A stretch of DNA of 64,000 bases from an uncultured Prevotellaceae bacterium (lineage in GTDB: Bacteria; Bacteroidota; Bacteroidia; Bacteroidales; Bacteroidaceae), in assembly GCA_900316585.1 (NCBI GenBank), contig ONDM01000006.1:243578-307577 (forward strand), written 5' to 3'. This document shows positions 7,598 to 15,093 of the stretch, piece after piece (within the stretch, counting starts at the first letter, position 1; every line of letters begins with the position of its first letter). The notes beneath the pieces are model-generated. The model was given only the letters and a program-made list of their open reading frames with translations, ran no database searches and had not been told where the DNA came from. Both the position numbers and the translations under genes were made by a program.

Positions 7598-8245
7598 TTA
7601 GAATCCAAGTCCCTTTATCCATTTCTCTACCTTAGCTTTTCCCGTGCGCACCTCATGTCCGTAGATGCTGAACCCCTTTGTAACATTAGCACCAGGAAAG
7701 GCTTCCTTCACATCCTCCACGCAGCTGGCCAGACCAGAGCCTTCGTGAGTGGTGAAAGGGATGACGGTCTTACCCTTCAGGTCGGCTGCATGCTTCTTGA
7801 AGAAGGTGAACATCACTTGGGGGTAGGTGCCCCACCATACAGGACCGCCGATGAACACCGTATCATATTGACTCAAATCGATGTCGCCCTCATACTCAGG
7901 AAGTTCGCCCTTTCTGGCTTCTTCCTGTGCCAGTTTGATAAGTGGGTTGTATGCCATACCGTCGTACTTGTGAGTGACGATTTCAAACTGATCTGCACCT
8001 GTCAACTCTGTGATATAGTCGGCCACAATCTTCGTGTTGCCCACCTCAATGTTACCTACTGAGTAGTTGTCTCCCGCATGTGAGAAGAACACTACCAATA
8101 CCTTTCCGTCCTTTGCCATAGCTGTTTCTTTGTTTGTAGTTGTCTGTTCATTTACACCAGTCTCTTTCTTGCTGTTTTCACCGCATGCAGTGGAAACCAG
8201 CATACACAAGGCTGATGCAAGAATCAGTTTCAATGACTTTCCCAT
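7598..8245 (-). CDS. Flavodoxin-like lipoprotein
   Basis: The start is placed at the ATG giving MGKSLKLILASALCMLVSTACG, a lipoprotein signal with Cys after STA; a longer frame would run back into the preceding gene. Length is 215 residues. After a ~30-residue linker comes a flavodoxin_4-type domain: FMN-phosphate loop region KVLVVFFSHAGDNYSVG, then DTVFIGGPVWWGTYPQVMFTF around the flavin ring, and TTHEGSGLASCVEDV. Flavodoxins are normally cytosolic, so an exported, lipid-anchored one is notable. Second gene of the operon; its ATG lies 1 nt past the preceding stop. Confidence 0.85.
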   Translation of the reverse strand: MGKSLKLILASALCMLVSTACGENSKKETGVNEQTTTNKETAMAKDGKVLVVFFSHAGDNYSVGNIEVGNTKIVADYITELTGADQFEIVTHKYDGMAYNPLIKLAQEEARKGELPEYEGDIDLSQYDTVFIGGPVWWGTYPQVMFTFFKKHAADLKGKTVIPFTTHEGSGLASCVEDVKEAFPGANVTKGFSIYGHEVRTGKAKVEKWIKGLGF

Positions 8246-8246
8246 A

Positions 8247-8681
8247 TTATCCCAGAGCCTGATTTGTTGACCACTCGAAATACTGCTCACGCTCACTGAT
8301 CCACCAACGACCGTCAATCTTCACATACTTGTCATAGTAGCGTACGGCGTGAGTGGTCAGCATGTCCTTACCGTCCTGCTCAGTAACCAGTGTTGCCAAT
8401 GCATAACATGTGCCTGTGGCGTGAGTCTCATCTACGAAATCTACGTTCTGTTGTCCGTTCATGTGGAAAGACACCTTAGCTGCACCAAAAGCCTTGTACT
8501 GACGAATCATGTCATGCACGTCGTTTGCTGTCATGCCCAACTTATCACCGAAATACACGTTCAGTTTGATGTCAGGACGGAAAATCTCAACGTAGCAGTC
8601 CTGATTGTTTTTGTCACTCTCAGTTGCATAGAAGTCTACTAATGCCTTCAACTCCATGCGGTCTTGCATTCTGAAATCCAT
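8247..8681 (-). CDS. SnoaL/NTF2-like protein, first gene of redox operon
   Basis: A 144-residue cytoplasmic protein of the SnoaL-like (nuclear transport factor 2 fold) group, from the pattern MELKALVDFYATESD, a central FHMNGQQNVDFVDETHATGTCYA and the closing KIDGRWWISEREQYFEW. Such proteins in Bacteroidales redox clusters are annotated as SnoaL-like polyketide cyclase/isomerase relatives; the substrate is not known. The ATG at 8705 lies only a few bases past the -7 box, at about the transcription start, so the ATG at 8681 (MDFRMQ) is preferred. It heads the operon running down to 5454. Confidence 0.75.
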   Translation of the reverse strand: MDFRMQDRMELKALVDFYATESDKNNQDCYVEIFRPDIKLNVYFGDKLGMTANDVHDMIRQYKAFGAAKVSFHMNGQQNVDFVDETHATGTCYALATLVTEQDGKDMLTTHAVRYYDKYVKIDGRWWISEREQYFEWSTNQALG

Positions 8682-8709
8682 TATCTTATTGTTTTTAAGT
8701 TTCACGATG

Positions 8710-8717
8710 CAAAGATA
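8710..8717 (-). promoter_or_regulatory. -7 box of the redox operon
   Basis: TATCTTTG on the minus strand, followed by GC, the standard Bacteroidetes -7 element. No clear TTG is seen about 20 nt upstream, which would fit a promoter that needs an activator such as the divergent AraC protein. Confidence 0.55.
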
Positions 8718-8818
8718 TGGCGATTTTCCGGTGATTCAGTTTTACAAAATACATCATGATTTTCACTTTTTGCACAATTCTTTCTTTTACATATAAAATA
8801 AAGTGTAATTTTACAGCC

Positions 8819-9640
8819 ATGAAGGTAGATTTCCTGTATTCCACCGACTTCTACGGGATGAATGCCCGTGAGTTGAGCCACACCTGCATGCACCTGCTTT
8901 GCTTGGCAGGAGAGGGGAGTTTTGTCTTCAATGAGCACTGCTACCATATAGCGAAAAACGACCTGGTAGTGATACCGATGCCCCACCGTATCAAGAATCT
9001 TGCGGCACATGCAGACTTGCAGGTGGAGTGGCTTGCTGCCGACTACAAGCATCTGCAGAACCTGCTGCCATCGAACAACTACAGCATCGGAGGCAGTATC
9101 TCGCTGAACCAAGATCCCGTCATCAAACTCACCGACGAACAGGTTAGGCATCTGCTGGATGACTTCCATCGTGTGCGTGACCGCATGGACGACCGTCACA
9201 TGCAGTTCCATCAAGAGCTGATGGACAGCCTCTGCCTGACGATGATGTACGACATTTTCGAGGCCCATGCCCAGCGGGAAGCTACCGACTCGCATACCGA
9301 CCGTACGGCCTACATCGTGAAGCAGCTGATGACACTTCTCTCCACAGGCATCAGCCGCACGGAGCGCAATGTGAGCTACTATGCCGAGCGACTGAATGTG
9401 TCGCCCAAATACCTTTCAGCTACTATCAAGCGCGTTACGGGGCACAATGTCACCTCGTACATAGACCGCTATACCATCCCCATCCTGAAAGGCTATCTGG
9501 ACGATGAACGCCTGTCGCTCACTCAAATAGCAGAACAGATGAATTTCACCACGTTGAGTTATTTCAGCCGTTACTGCACCAAACATCTAGGCCAGTCGCC
9601 CAGCGACTACCGGTTGAGCCTTCAGCCAAAGTCAGAGTAA
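8819..9640 (+). CDS. AraC-family regulator divergent from the redox operon
   Basis: A 273-residue regulator with an N-terminal cupin-like domain (LSHTCMHLLCLAGEGSFVF... NDLVVIPMPHRIKNL) and a C-terminal AraC HTH domain (SYYAERLNVSPKYLSATIKR, then QIAEQMNFTTLSYFSRYC). The ATG at 8819 is chosen; an ATG at 8756 would add 21 residues of low-complexity hydrophobic sequence. It is transcribed away from the SnoaL-flavodoxin-AKR-SDR operon across a ~140-nt intergenic region, the usual arrangement for a regulator controlling its neighbour. Ligand unknown. Confidence 0.87.
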   Translation: MKVDFLYSTDFYGMNARELSHTCMHLLCLAGEGSFVFNEHCYHIAKNDLVVIPMPHRIKNLAAHADLQVEWLAADYKHLQNLLPSNNYSIGGSISLNQDPVIKLTDEQVRHLLDDFHRVRDRMDDRHMQFHQELMDSLCLTMMYDIFEAHAQREATDSHTDRTAYIVKQLMTLLSTGISRTERNVSYYAERLNVSPKYLSATIKRVTGHNVTSYIDRYTIPILKGYLDDERLSLTQIAEQMNFTTLSYFSRYCTKHLGQSPSDYRLSLQPKSE

Positions 9641-9717
9641 ATTCGTAAAAAAATAAAATAAAATAAACCGCTGGTTTCCCATACCCATTCCACTCTTAAA
9701 ACACTCATTTTTAGGTA

Positions 9718-9748
9718 TTGCACGCTTTTTTATTTTGCCATACCTTTG
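9718..9748 (+). promoter_or_regulatory. Promoter of the methyltransferase gene
   Basis: TTG at 9718-9720, 20-nt spacer, TACCTTTG at 9741-9748. It is followed by an unusually strong Shine-Dalgarno (GGAGG at 9771-9775) about 8 nt before the ATG at 9784, which is rare in this phylum. Confidence 0.7.
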
Positions 9749-9783
9749 AACCTTGGAAAAGATAAATAAAGGAGGAATAAGAG

Positions 9784-10398
9784 ATGGGATTATTAAAGTC
9801 TTTTTTTAGTCAGTGCGCACGCCCGGAAGGATTCCTTGGACGGATGATGCTGCGGTTTATGAACTTCGGTCATGCCCCGTTGACCAACTGGGGACTTGGA
9901 CTTATTGAGATACACGACAGATGGACAATGCTGGACATCGGTTGCGGTGGAGGTGCTACCCTAAAGAGGTTACTCAAACGTAGTGAGGGCGCAAAGGTCT
10001 ATGGCATCGACATTTCAGAGGAGAGTGTGGAAAAGGCTAGGAGAGTGAATGCGAAAGTTCTGGACAAACAGGTTTTCGTCACTCAAGGTTCAGCTGAAAA
10101 GCTTCCGTACGAGGATGGGAAGTTCGACCTCGTAACGGCTGTTGAGACTGTGTATTTCTGGCCCAACCTGCCGGGCTGTCTGAAAGAGGTAAAGCGAGTG
10201 TTAAAGCCTGGAGGTCAGTTCGCCATCATGGTGGAAGTGATTGAGAACGATTCAATGTGGACAGATATTGTAAAAGGAATGACTGCATACTCACCAGAAC
10301 AGCTGAAGAAGTTGCTGGACGATGCAGGGTTCATCCAGACGGAGATTCACCGTAAGAAACCGTCCTATGCAACCATCCTTGGAGTAAAAGCATCTTGA
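9784..10398 (+). CDS. Class I SAM-dependent methyltransferase
   Basis: A 204-residue cytoplasmic protein with a Methyltransf_11/25-type fold. Motif I is MLDIGCGGGATLKRLL (~49-64), the adenine-site segment is VYGIDISEESVEKAR, motif II is LPYEDGKFDLVTAVETVYFW, and motif III is VLKPGGQFAIM. Motif order and length are ordinary for small-molecule methyltransferases; the acceptor is not deducible. Expression signals are strong (promoter at 9718 and a full GGAGG). It is a single gene followed by the 1.25 kb gene-free region. Confidence 0.88.
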   Translation: MGLLKSFFSQCARPEGFLGRMMLRFMNFGHAPLTNWGLGLIEIHDRWTMLDIGCGGGATLKRLLKRSEGAKVYGIDISEESVEKARRVNAKVLDKQVFVTQGSAEKLPYEDGKFDLVTAVETVYFWPNLPGCLKEVKRVLKPGGQFAIMVEVIENDSMWTDIVKGMTAYSPEQLKKLLDDAGFIQTEIHRKKPSYATILGVKAS

Positions 10399-10436
10399 GA
10401 TTAATTCCCCATGGGCAGGTCCTGTGGGGAAAATAT

Positions 10437-10460
10437 ACCCCCTAAAAGGTGGTTTTTTTG
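10437..10460 (+). terminator. Possible terminator of the methyltransferase gene
   Basis: An imperfect short stem (CCCCCT / AGGTGG) directly followed by seven T residues, 40 nt downstream of the stop codon. Confidence 0.4.
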
Positions 10461-10621
10461 TTAAAATGCATTAGACCGTGAAATAATTCAATTTATGGCG
10501 TTTTTTGCGGTAAAAAGGGGTGTTTTGACACGTCAAGAGCAAATGCATAAATATACATTTTACCTAACTAAAAGATAATCAGCGCATAACGTGTTCGCAA
10601 GAAGTAGGATTTATATATTGG

Positions 10622-10820
10622 GGGTGTCTTAGGTGTCAAAGTCAAAGGTGTCAAAGTAGTAGGGGACACACCCCATATCTGAGGGGTGAGAGAAGCGTAA
10701 AATAATAGTTAAATATTAATTAATAATATAAATTTATATTATTAAAATTTTGTGCGACATTTTTTTGCAAATACCCCTTGTGAGAGTTTGACACCTTTGA
10801 CCTTGACACCTTGACACCCT
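10622..10820. repeat. Inverted-repeat element, copy 1
   Basis: The centre is a perfect 26-bp A/T palindrome (10720-10745, around AAATTT). The outer arms (10622-10656 and 10787-10819) are inverted repeats matching over about 33 nt with few mismatches, built from the word GGTGTCAA repeated with GTCAAAG. An inner stem pairs GGGGT (10683-10687) with ACCCC (10772-10776). Downstream lie two TTTTCCT words. It shares its core and layout with the element at 11081-11274, but its arm words differ. Confidence 0.75.
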
Positions 10821-11080
10821 GAGGTGACTTTTCCTGAATGTGTCTTTTCCTGATATCGTTGACAACTTTTTCAGGATGGATGAGTTTATAGGGGGCAAAA
10901 AACGCCCTTTTTTTTATGTTAAAATGGAATTTCACGGTGTACTGTGAGAAATGCGTGTTTTATAGGTTTTTTTAGCGGTTGAGAATCTCCAAGGTCATCT
11001 TAAGTAAAACAATATAAACAACTAACTATCTGATTGTCTTGTAATTAAAGTGTTAAGTCTTCTTATAAACATGTCACTAT

Positions 11081-11274
11081 AGGTCAAAGTGGTCAATGTC
11101 AAAGTGGTCAAAGTCTTTTTCAATATACCCGTTTTTCCAGGGGATAGCAAACACACAAAAAACATATAAATATTAATTAATAATATTATATATAATATTA
11201 TTAAATTTTTGTGCGGTTATTTTGACATATCCCCATTTTGAGTTTGACCACTTTGACATTGACCACTATGACCA
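11081..11274. repeat. Inverted-repeat element, copy 2
   Basis: The centre is a perfect 28-bp A/T palindrome (11177-11204, around TATATA). The arms (11081-11115 and 11240-11274) are inverted repeats of ~35 nt with three or four mismatches, built from GTGGTCAA and GTCAAAG words. An inner stem pairs GGGGATA (11140-11146) with TATCCCC (11228-11234). The sequence just after the palindrome (TTTTTGTGCGG) is shared with copy 1. The arm word differs from copy 1, and the change is present in both arms. Confidence 0.75.
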
Positions 11275-11577
11275 ACGAGCAGACTAATTTTTCCTCCCCA
11301 GTTAGGAAAAAATTTTTCTCCAGTTAGAGCGAAAATTTTCCCTGATTAAATTCTTTAAAAAAAAGGATTCTGGAGTTCGCTGAATTTCAGTAAATTATCA
11401 TTACAAATCAAATTATTTTCATTTTTGAGTCATTTTTCTGCGTTTTGTGAGGTGAGAGATTTGGTAATAGCCGAAAAATGTAGTAACTTCGTAGTAAGAT
11501 TTCAAATCAGGGGCTAAATACAAAGCCGGCAGAGAGGGTCCCTGAGGGAATAAATCTTCTTTAAATTCACACTGATT

Positions 11578-11622
11578 ATGACAATGGATGTAGTACTGCA
11601 GCCTTGCTGTATGGAGCTTTAA
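11578..11622 (+). other. Possible 14-residue leader peptide
   Basis: A short frame MTMDVVLQPCCMEL ends 27 nt before the flavodoxin ATG, in a ~150-nt leader that also contains small hairpins (GGCT/AGCC near 11514-11526). There is nothing beyond position and an intact frame to support translation. Confidence 0.2.
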
Positions 11623-11649
11623 GAACCTTACGTAAAAACATAGCGAATC

Positions 11650-12342
11650 ATGAAGAAGAAAATAATTTGGGGCGTGTTACTGGCAGTTATCTTGGCAGCC
11701 GTAGTGGGTACATACATGTATCGGCATCGGTTCGACAAGTACGAGCTGAGTAGGGAGGAGCAGTCCGTTGCCATCCAGGCTATCAGTAAAGACTCTCGTT
11801 TCCTGGTTGCCTACTTCTCCTGGCCTAGTCCGGATTACCCTGACCTGGATGCTACTTCAGGTGCCAGCAATGTGGTGAAGGACGGTCAGCTCTACGGAAA
11901 TACGGAGTATATGGCCCGTATCTTGAGTCAGAAGCTTCAGGCTCCTCTGTTCAGGATAGAAACGAAGGACGACTATCCTACGGAACCTAGAGCCCTGCTC
12001 GATGCAACTAAGGTGGAGAACAACAGCCAGGCGAGACCGGAGCTGAAGGAGAAGGTGGAGAACTTCAGCGACTACGATGTCATCTGTGTGGGCTATCCGC
12101 TGTGGTGGTACGATATGCCTATGGCTATCTATTCTTTTCTGGAAAGCTATGATTTCAGTGGAAAACACATCGTGCTCTTTACCACGCATGGGGGCAACCG
12201 CTTCTGTCGTACCATTCCTGCCGTGCGTAAGATGTTTCCTCAGGCCAATGTCATCCAGGGTCCTAGTGTCTTCGACCGGGAGATGGAGAACGCAGAGGCT
12301 ATAATAGAAAAATGGTTGAAAGATAATAATTTAGGAAAATGA
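11650..12342 (+). CDS. Membrane-anchored flavodoxin-like protein
   Basis: A 230-residue protein. An N-terminal membrane anchor (residues ~4-22, IIWGVLLAVILAAVVGTYMY) is followed by a flavodoxin_4-type domain: RFLVAYFSWPSPDYPDLD at the FMN-phosphate loop, DYDVICVGYPLWWYDMPMAI at the flavin ring and LFTTHGGNRFCRTIPAV. Positively charged residues flank the anchor on both sides (KKK before, RHRFDK after), so topology is not certain; export of the domain is likely by analogy with the lipoprotein flavodoxin at 7598. Its stop overlaps the next ATG (ATGA at 12339), so it is coupled to the phosphodiesterase. Confidence 0.82.
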   Translation: MKKKIIWGVLLAVILAAVVGTYMYRHRFDKYELSREEQSVAIQAISKDSRFLVAYFSWPSPDYPDLDATSGASNVVKDGQLYGNTEYMARILSQKLQAPLFRIETKDDYPTEPRALLDATKVENNSQARPELKEKVENFSDYDVICVGYPLWWYDMPMAIYSFLESYDFSGKHIVLFTTHGGNRFCRTIPAVRKMFPQANVIQGPSVFDREMENAEAIIEKWLKDNNLGK

Positions 12343-13250
12343 AAAAACTGGTTCTTTTCGCACTTTGTCTATGCCTGGTTTCCGTTACGCAGGCACAACA
12401 GAAAAATCTAAAGGTAAGAGCTAAGCATGTGTTGGTCATCGGGTTCGATGGCTGGGGTGGCTACAGCGTGCCCAAGGCTCATGATATTCCAAACATCAGC
12501 AGGCTCATGCAGCAGGGATGCTATACCTTGAAGAAACGGTCCGTGCTACCTTCCTCATCGGCTGTGAACTGGGCAACCATGTTCAACGGCTCTTGCCCTG
12601 AGCTGCACGGGTATACCACTTGGAATTCCCGTACCCCGGAGATCCCTTCCGTGGAACTCAATGAGCACGGTGTTTTCCCTACCATCTTCTCCATCCTGCG
12701 TAAGGCACGTCCCGATGTAGTCACGGGATGTCTGGCAGAGTGGGACGGCATCAAGTATGTGGTGGATACGCTGGCTATAGACAACTATGACCTGGCTCCC
12801 GACTGGGAACATCATACCTCGCTGCTTTGCCAGATGGCCGAGCGCTTCATTGTGGAACGTAAGCCTACACTCCTGGCTGTGTGCTGGGATCAGCTGGACC
12901 ATGTGGGCCATGCCGATGGGCATGACACGCCTAGCTACTACGAGAAACTGGCTGAGCTGGATGTCTATGTGGGAAGGCTGGAGCAGGCCCTGAAGACTGC
13001 CGGCATCTACGAGGATACGATTATCATCCTCACTGCCGACCATGGTGGCAAGGACAAGGGGCACGGTGGTAATTCGCTGCTAGAGATGGAACATCCGTTC
13101 ATCATCTGCGGACCGGGCATCAAGTCCGGACAGGTCATCCCGGAACCGATGATGCAGTACGACACGGCAGCTACCATCGCTTATATCTTCGGACTTGAAA
13201 CACCTCATTCCTGGGTAGGAAAGCCGGTACTCTCAGTCTTTCAGGAGTAA
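12339..13250 (+). CDS. Exported type I phosphodiesterase / alkaline phosphatase-superfamily protein
   Basis: A 303-residue protein with a signal peptide (MKKLVLFALCLCLVSVTQAQ). It belongs to the nucleotide pyrophosphatase/phosphodiesterase group: first metal Asp D37 in VIGFDGWGG, nucleophile region PSSSAVNWATMFNG (Ser where NPPs have Thr), then WDQLDHVGHADGHD and ILTADHGGKDKGHGG carrying the second set of metal ligands. It is predicted to hydrolyse phosphodiester or phosphomonoester bonds outside the cytoplasm; the substrate is unknown. Coupled to the flavodoxin gene upstream, and 4 nt from the CPBP gene downstream. Confidence 0.87.
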   Translation: MKKLVLFALCLCLVSVTQAQQKNLKVRAKHVLVIGFDGWGGYSVPKAHDIPNISRLMQQGCYTLKKRSVLPSSSAVNWATMFNGSCPELHGYTTWNSRTPEIPSVELNEHGVFPTIFSILRKARPDVVTGCLAEWDGIKYVVDTLAIDNYDLAPDWEHHTSLLCQMAERFIVERKPTLLAVCWDQLDHVGHADGHDTPSYYEKLAELDVYVGRLEQALKTAGIYEDTIIILTADHGGKDKGHGGNSLLEMEHPFIICGPGIKSGQVIPEPMMQYDTAATIAYIFGLETPHSWVGKPVLSVFQE

Positions 13251-13254
13251 GGCT

Positions 13255-13956
13255 ATGGGAAAATTTATACTGAACAGACCCGATGACCACAAGTCTTATT
13301 CACGGAGGGAAATCATCTGGATTACGGTAAAGTGGTTCTTTTTGCTGTGGTTCTGTGCCATAGCCTTAAGGGTGCTGTGCGTGGCAGTCTATATGGGAAT
13401 GGGGGTGAACCCGATGGAGCAGACGAAATTCCTGGGTGACCCTACCACTCACATGGATCATGTGAACGGGTGGATGCTGCTGCACTTCATGCTGGTGGCT
13501 CCGCTGGCCGAGGAACTGATGTTCCGGCTAGGGCTTTCGTTCCGGCGCTATGGGGTGGCACTTTGGGCAGGACTGCTGCCGCTTATCTGTACCTACTATC
13601 TGTTCGGATGCAGGAACTGGCTGGTGCTGCTGGTGCTGATATTGCTGGTGGGTGTCATCTTCTGGCTGGTGTGCCGCTATACTACCAATGAGCAGTGGGC
13701 ACATTGGAGAACCCAGTTCATCGTGCCTGCCATGTGGGTTTCGGCCATCGCCTTCGGTCTGATTCATTTCAATGCTTTCTCGGTGCTGAACGTGCAGGTG
13801 TTCCCCTTTGCACTGGCTACCGTGCTGGTGCCTATGGCTGGGGGATGCGCCATCACCTATGCCCGGGTGAATCTGGGGTTCTGGTACGGGGTGGCGCTGC
13901 ACTGCATAATGAATATTCCCGCTGTGCTTATGCTGGCTTCGGCACTACCTCACTAA
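13255..13956 (+). CDS. CPBP-family intramembrane metalloprotease
   Basis: A 233-residue polytopic membrane protein of the CAAX-protease/bacteriocin-processing family. The family motifs are visible: AEELMFRLGLSFRRYG (E86, E87, R91) and AFGLIHFN in a later membrane segment, with a third helix ending in the conserved hydrophobic WYGVALHCIMN region carrying His. About six to seven membrane segments. In bacteria such proteins process peptides or modulate membrane proteins; the target is unknown. Third gene of the flavodoxin-phosphodiesterase operon. Its 3' end overlaps the convergent LysR gene by 12 nt. Confidence 0.85.
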   Translation: MGKFILNRPDDHKSYSRREIIWITVKWFFLLWFCAIALRVLCVAVYMGMGVNPMEQTKFLGDPTTHMDHVNGWMLLHFMLVAPLAEELMFRLGLSFRRYGVALWAGLLPLICTYYLFGCRNWLVLLVLILLVGVIFWLVCRYTTNEQWAHWRTQFIVPAMWVSAIAFGLIHFNAFSVLNVQVFPFALATVLVPMAGGCAITYARVNLGFWYGVALHCIMNIPAVLMLASALPH

Positions 13957-14874
13957 AAGCTGGTTGCTGCGGAGCTGGCGCATGTCCTGAGGAACGGAGC
14001 TGCGAATCACATCTTGTATCACACCTAGCATGGTGGTGCGTGCAAACTGCTTGTGGGTAGCCATGACAATCTCCCGGGTAGGCACGGGTATAGCAAATGG
14101 TCTTACCAGGCGATGCTGCTGCTCTTGCATCTGACGGAGGGCCAGCTCGGTGATGAAGGTTACGCCACTACCGGTCTCTACCATGCGCATCAAGGTCTCT
14201 ATGTTCCCGGTGTTGTAGCTGCGCTTGCTGGCATTGGCGGTCTCCATGCGGCAGTACTGGGCCAGCTGTTTGCGGAAGGTAGAGCCCTCGTCCAGGAGCC
14301 AAAGCGTCTGGTCTTTCAGGTCGCTCTTCTTGATGGTGCTTTTCTGAGCCAGTGGCAGGCTAGGAGAGATGTAGGTGTAGAAGCGTTCATAATACAGAGT
14401 GGTGTACTTCAGGTTGTGCATGTCTGGTGGCATGGAGAGGATGCCGGCATCCAGTTCGCCGTGCTCCAGTGCGACAAGGATTTCGGGAGCGCCCATCTCA
14501 CTGATGTGCACGTCTATCTGGGGATATTCTTTCAAGAGGCGGGGAAGGAAAAGGGGCATGAGGTAAGGGGCCACAGTGGATACCATGCCGATGCTGAACT
14601 TGCCTTGCATGGCTTTCTTCCCTTCGTCGATGGTGGCACGGAGCAGGTTGGCCTGCTGCAGGATGGTCTGGGCGTGGCGGATTACTTCTTCACCTAGGGC
14701 GGTAGGCTGAATGGGTTTCTTACTGCGGTCGAAAATGCGAATCCCCAGTTCAGTTTCCAGTTTCTGAATCATGGCGCTCAGGGTGGGCTGAGTCACTCCA
14801 CAGTGGTCTGCGGCCTGGGCAAAATGTCCGAAGCGGCTCACAGCCAATACGTATTCCAATTGTTGCAGTGTCAT
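13945..14874 (-). CDS. OxyR-like LysR-family regulator lacking the peroxidatic cysteine
   Basis: A 309-residue LysR regulator: N-terminal winged HTH (residues 1-60, LEYVLAVSRFGHFAQAADHCG) and a substrate-binding-type C-terminal domain that aligns well with OxyR. In Escherichia coli OxyR, peroxide forms a C199-C208 disulfide. Here the segment reads LLDEGSTFRKQLAQYCRME, so the position of C199 is Thr while C208 is kept; residue numbers coincide. It is therefore unlikely to sense peroxide by the classical disulfide. A Shine-Dalgarno-like AGGAGG precedes the ATG, and TAATTTTG (complement of 14903-14910) fits a -7 box. Confidence 0.85.
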   Translation of the reverse strand: MTLQQLEYVLAVSRFGHFAQAADHCGVTQPTLSAMIQKLETELGIRIFDRSKKPIQPTALGEEVIRHAQTILQQANLLRATIDEGKKAMQGKFSIGMVSTVAPYLMPLFLPRLLKEYPQIDVHISEMGAPEILVALEHGELDAGILSMPPDMHNLKYTTLYYERFYTYISPSLPLAQKSTIKKSDLKDQTLWLLDEGSTFRKQLAQYCRMETANASKRSYNTGNIETLMRMVETGSGVTFITELALRQMQEQQHRLVRPFAIPVPTREIVMATHKQFARTTMLGVIQDVIRSSVPQDMRQLRSNQLLVR

Positions 14875-15057
14875 AGGCTTATCCTCCTATTATCTGTCCT
14901 TACAAAATTAGCCTATTATTTTGGAACGTTTTTCTAAGGGCTTGTATTTTAGCAAAAAATAACTTTTTTTAAAAAAGTGGGAGGAGAAAAAATGGCTTGG
15001 AATGGGCGTTGGAGGTTTCTTGATAGATTTTATCTATCGGTGTATAAGTTTTATCGT

Positions 15058-15088
15058 TTGGAAATTAGGGCTTGTCTGGTTATATTTG
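15058..15088 (+). promoter_or_regulatory. Promoter of the predicted ncRNA
   Basis: TTG at 15058-15060, exactly 20 nt, then TATATTTG at 15081-15088: a full match to the Bacteroidetes consensus in a region without any plus-strand protein gene. Expected transcription start about 15093-15095. Confidence 0.7.
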
Positions 15089-15093
15089 CGAGT

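Larger units (their letters stand above)
10399..11649. other. 1.25 kb gene-free region with two inverted-repeat elements
   Basis: I see no credible protein gene here. The stretch is A/T-rich and holds a possible terminator (10437-10460), two related palindrome-centred elements (10622-10820 and 11081-11274, listed separately), two tandem similar blocks at ~11290-11345 (CCAGTTAG followed by an A/T run), and a possible promoter (TTG 11461-11463, 20-nt spacer, TAACTTCG 11484-11491). A 14-codon frame at 11578-11622 lies ahead of the flavodoxin gene at 11650. A 71-codon minus-strand frame (10720-10935) runs through the palindrome and is not considered a gene. Confidence 0.7.

Noticed and set aside
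10631..10656. Possible CRISPR-like short repeats
   Set aside because: The GTCAAAG words are too short and contiguous, and they form inverted arms rather than repeat-spacer units; no cas genes are present.
10720..10935. 71-codon minus-strand frame in the gene-free region
   Set aside because: It reads straight through the A/T palindrome and one repeat arm, has no promoter or known motif, and is better explained by the inverted-repeat element.
10622..11274. Insertion sequence
   Set aside because: There is no transposase frame and the arms differ between copies, so a simple IS is not supported; a miniature element remains possible.
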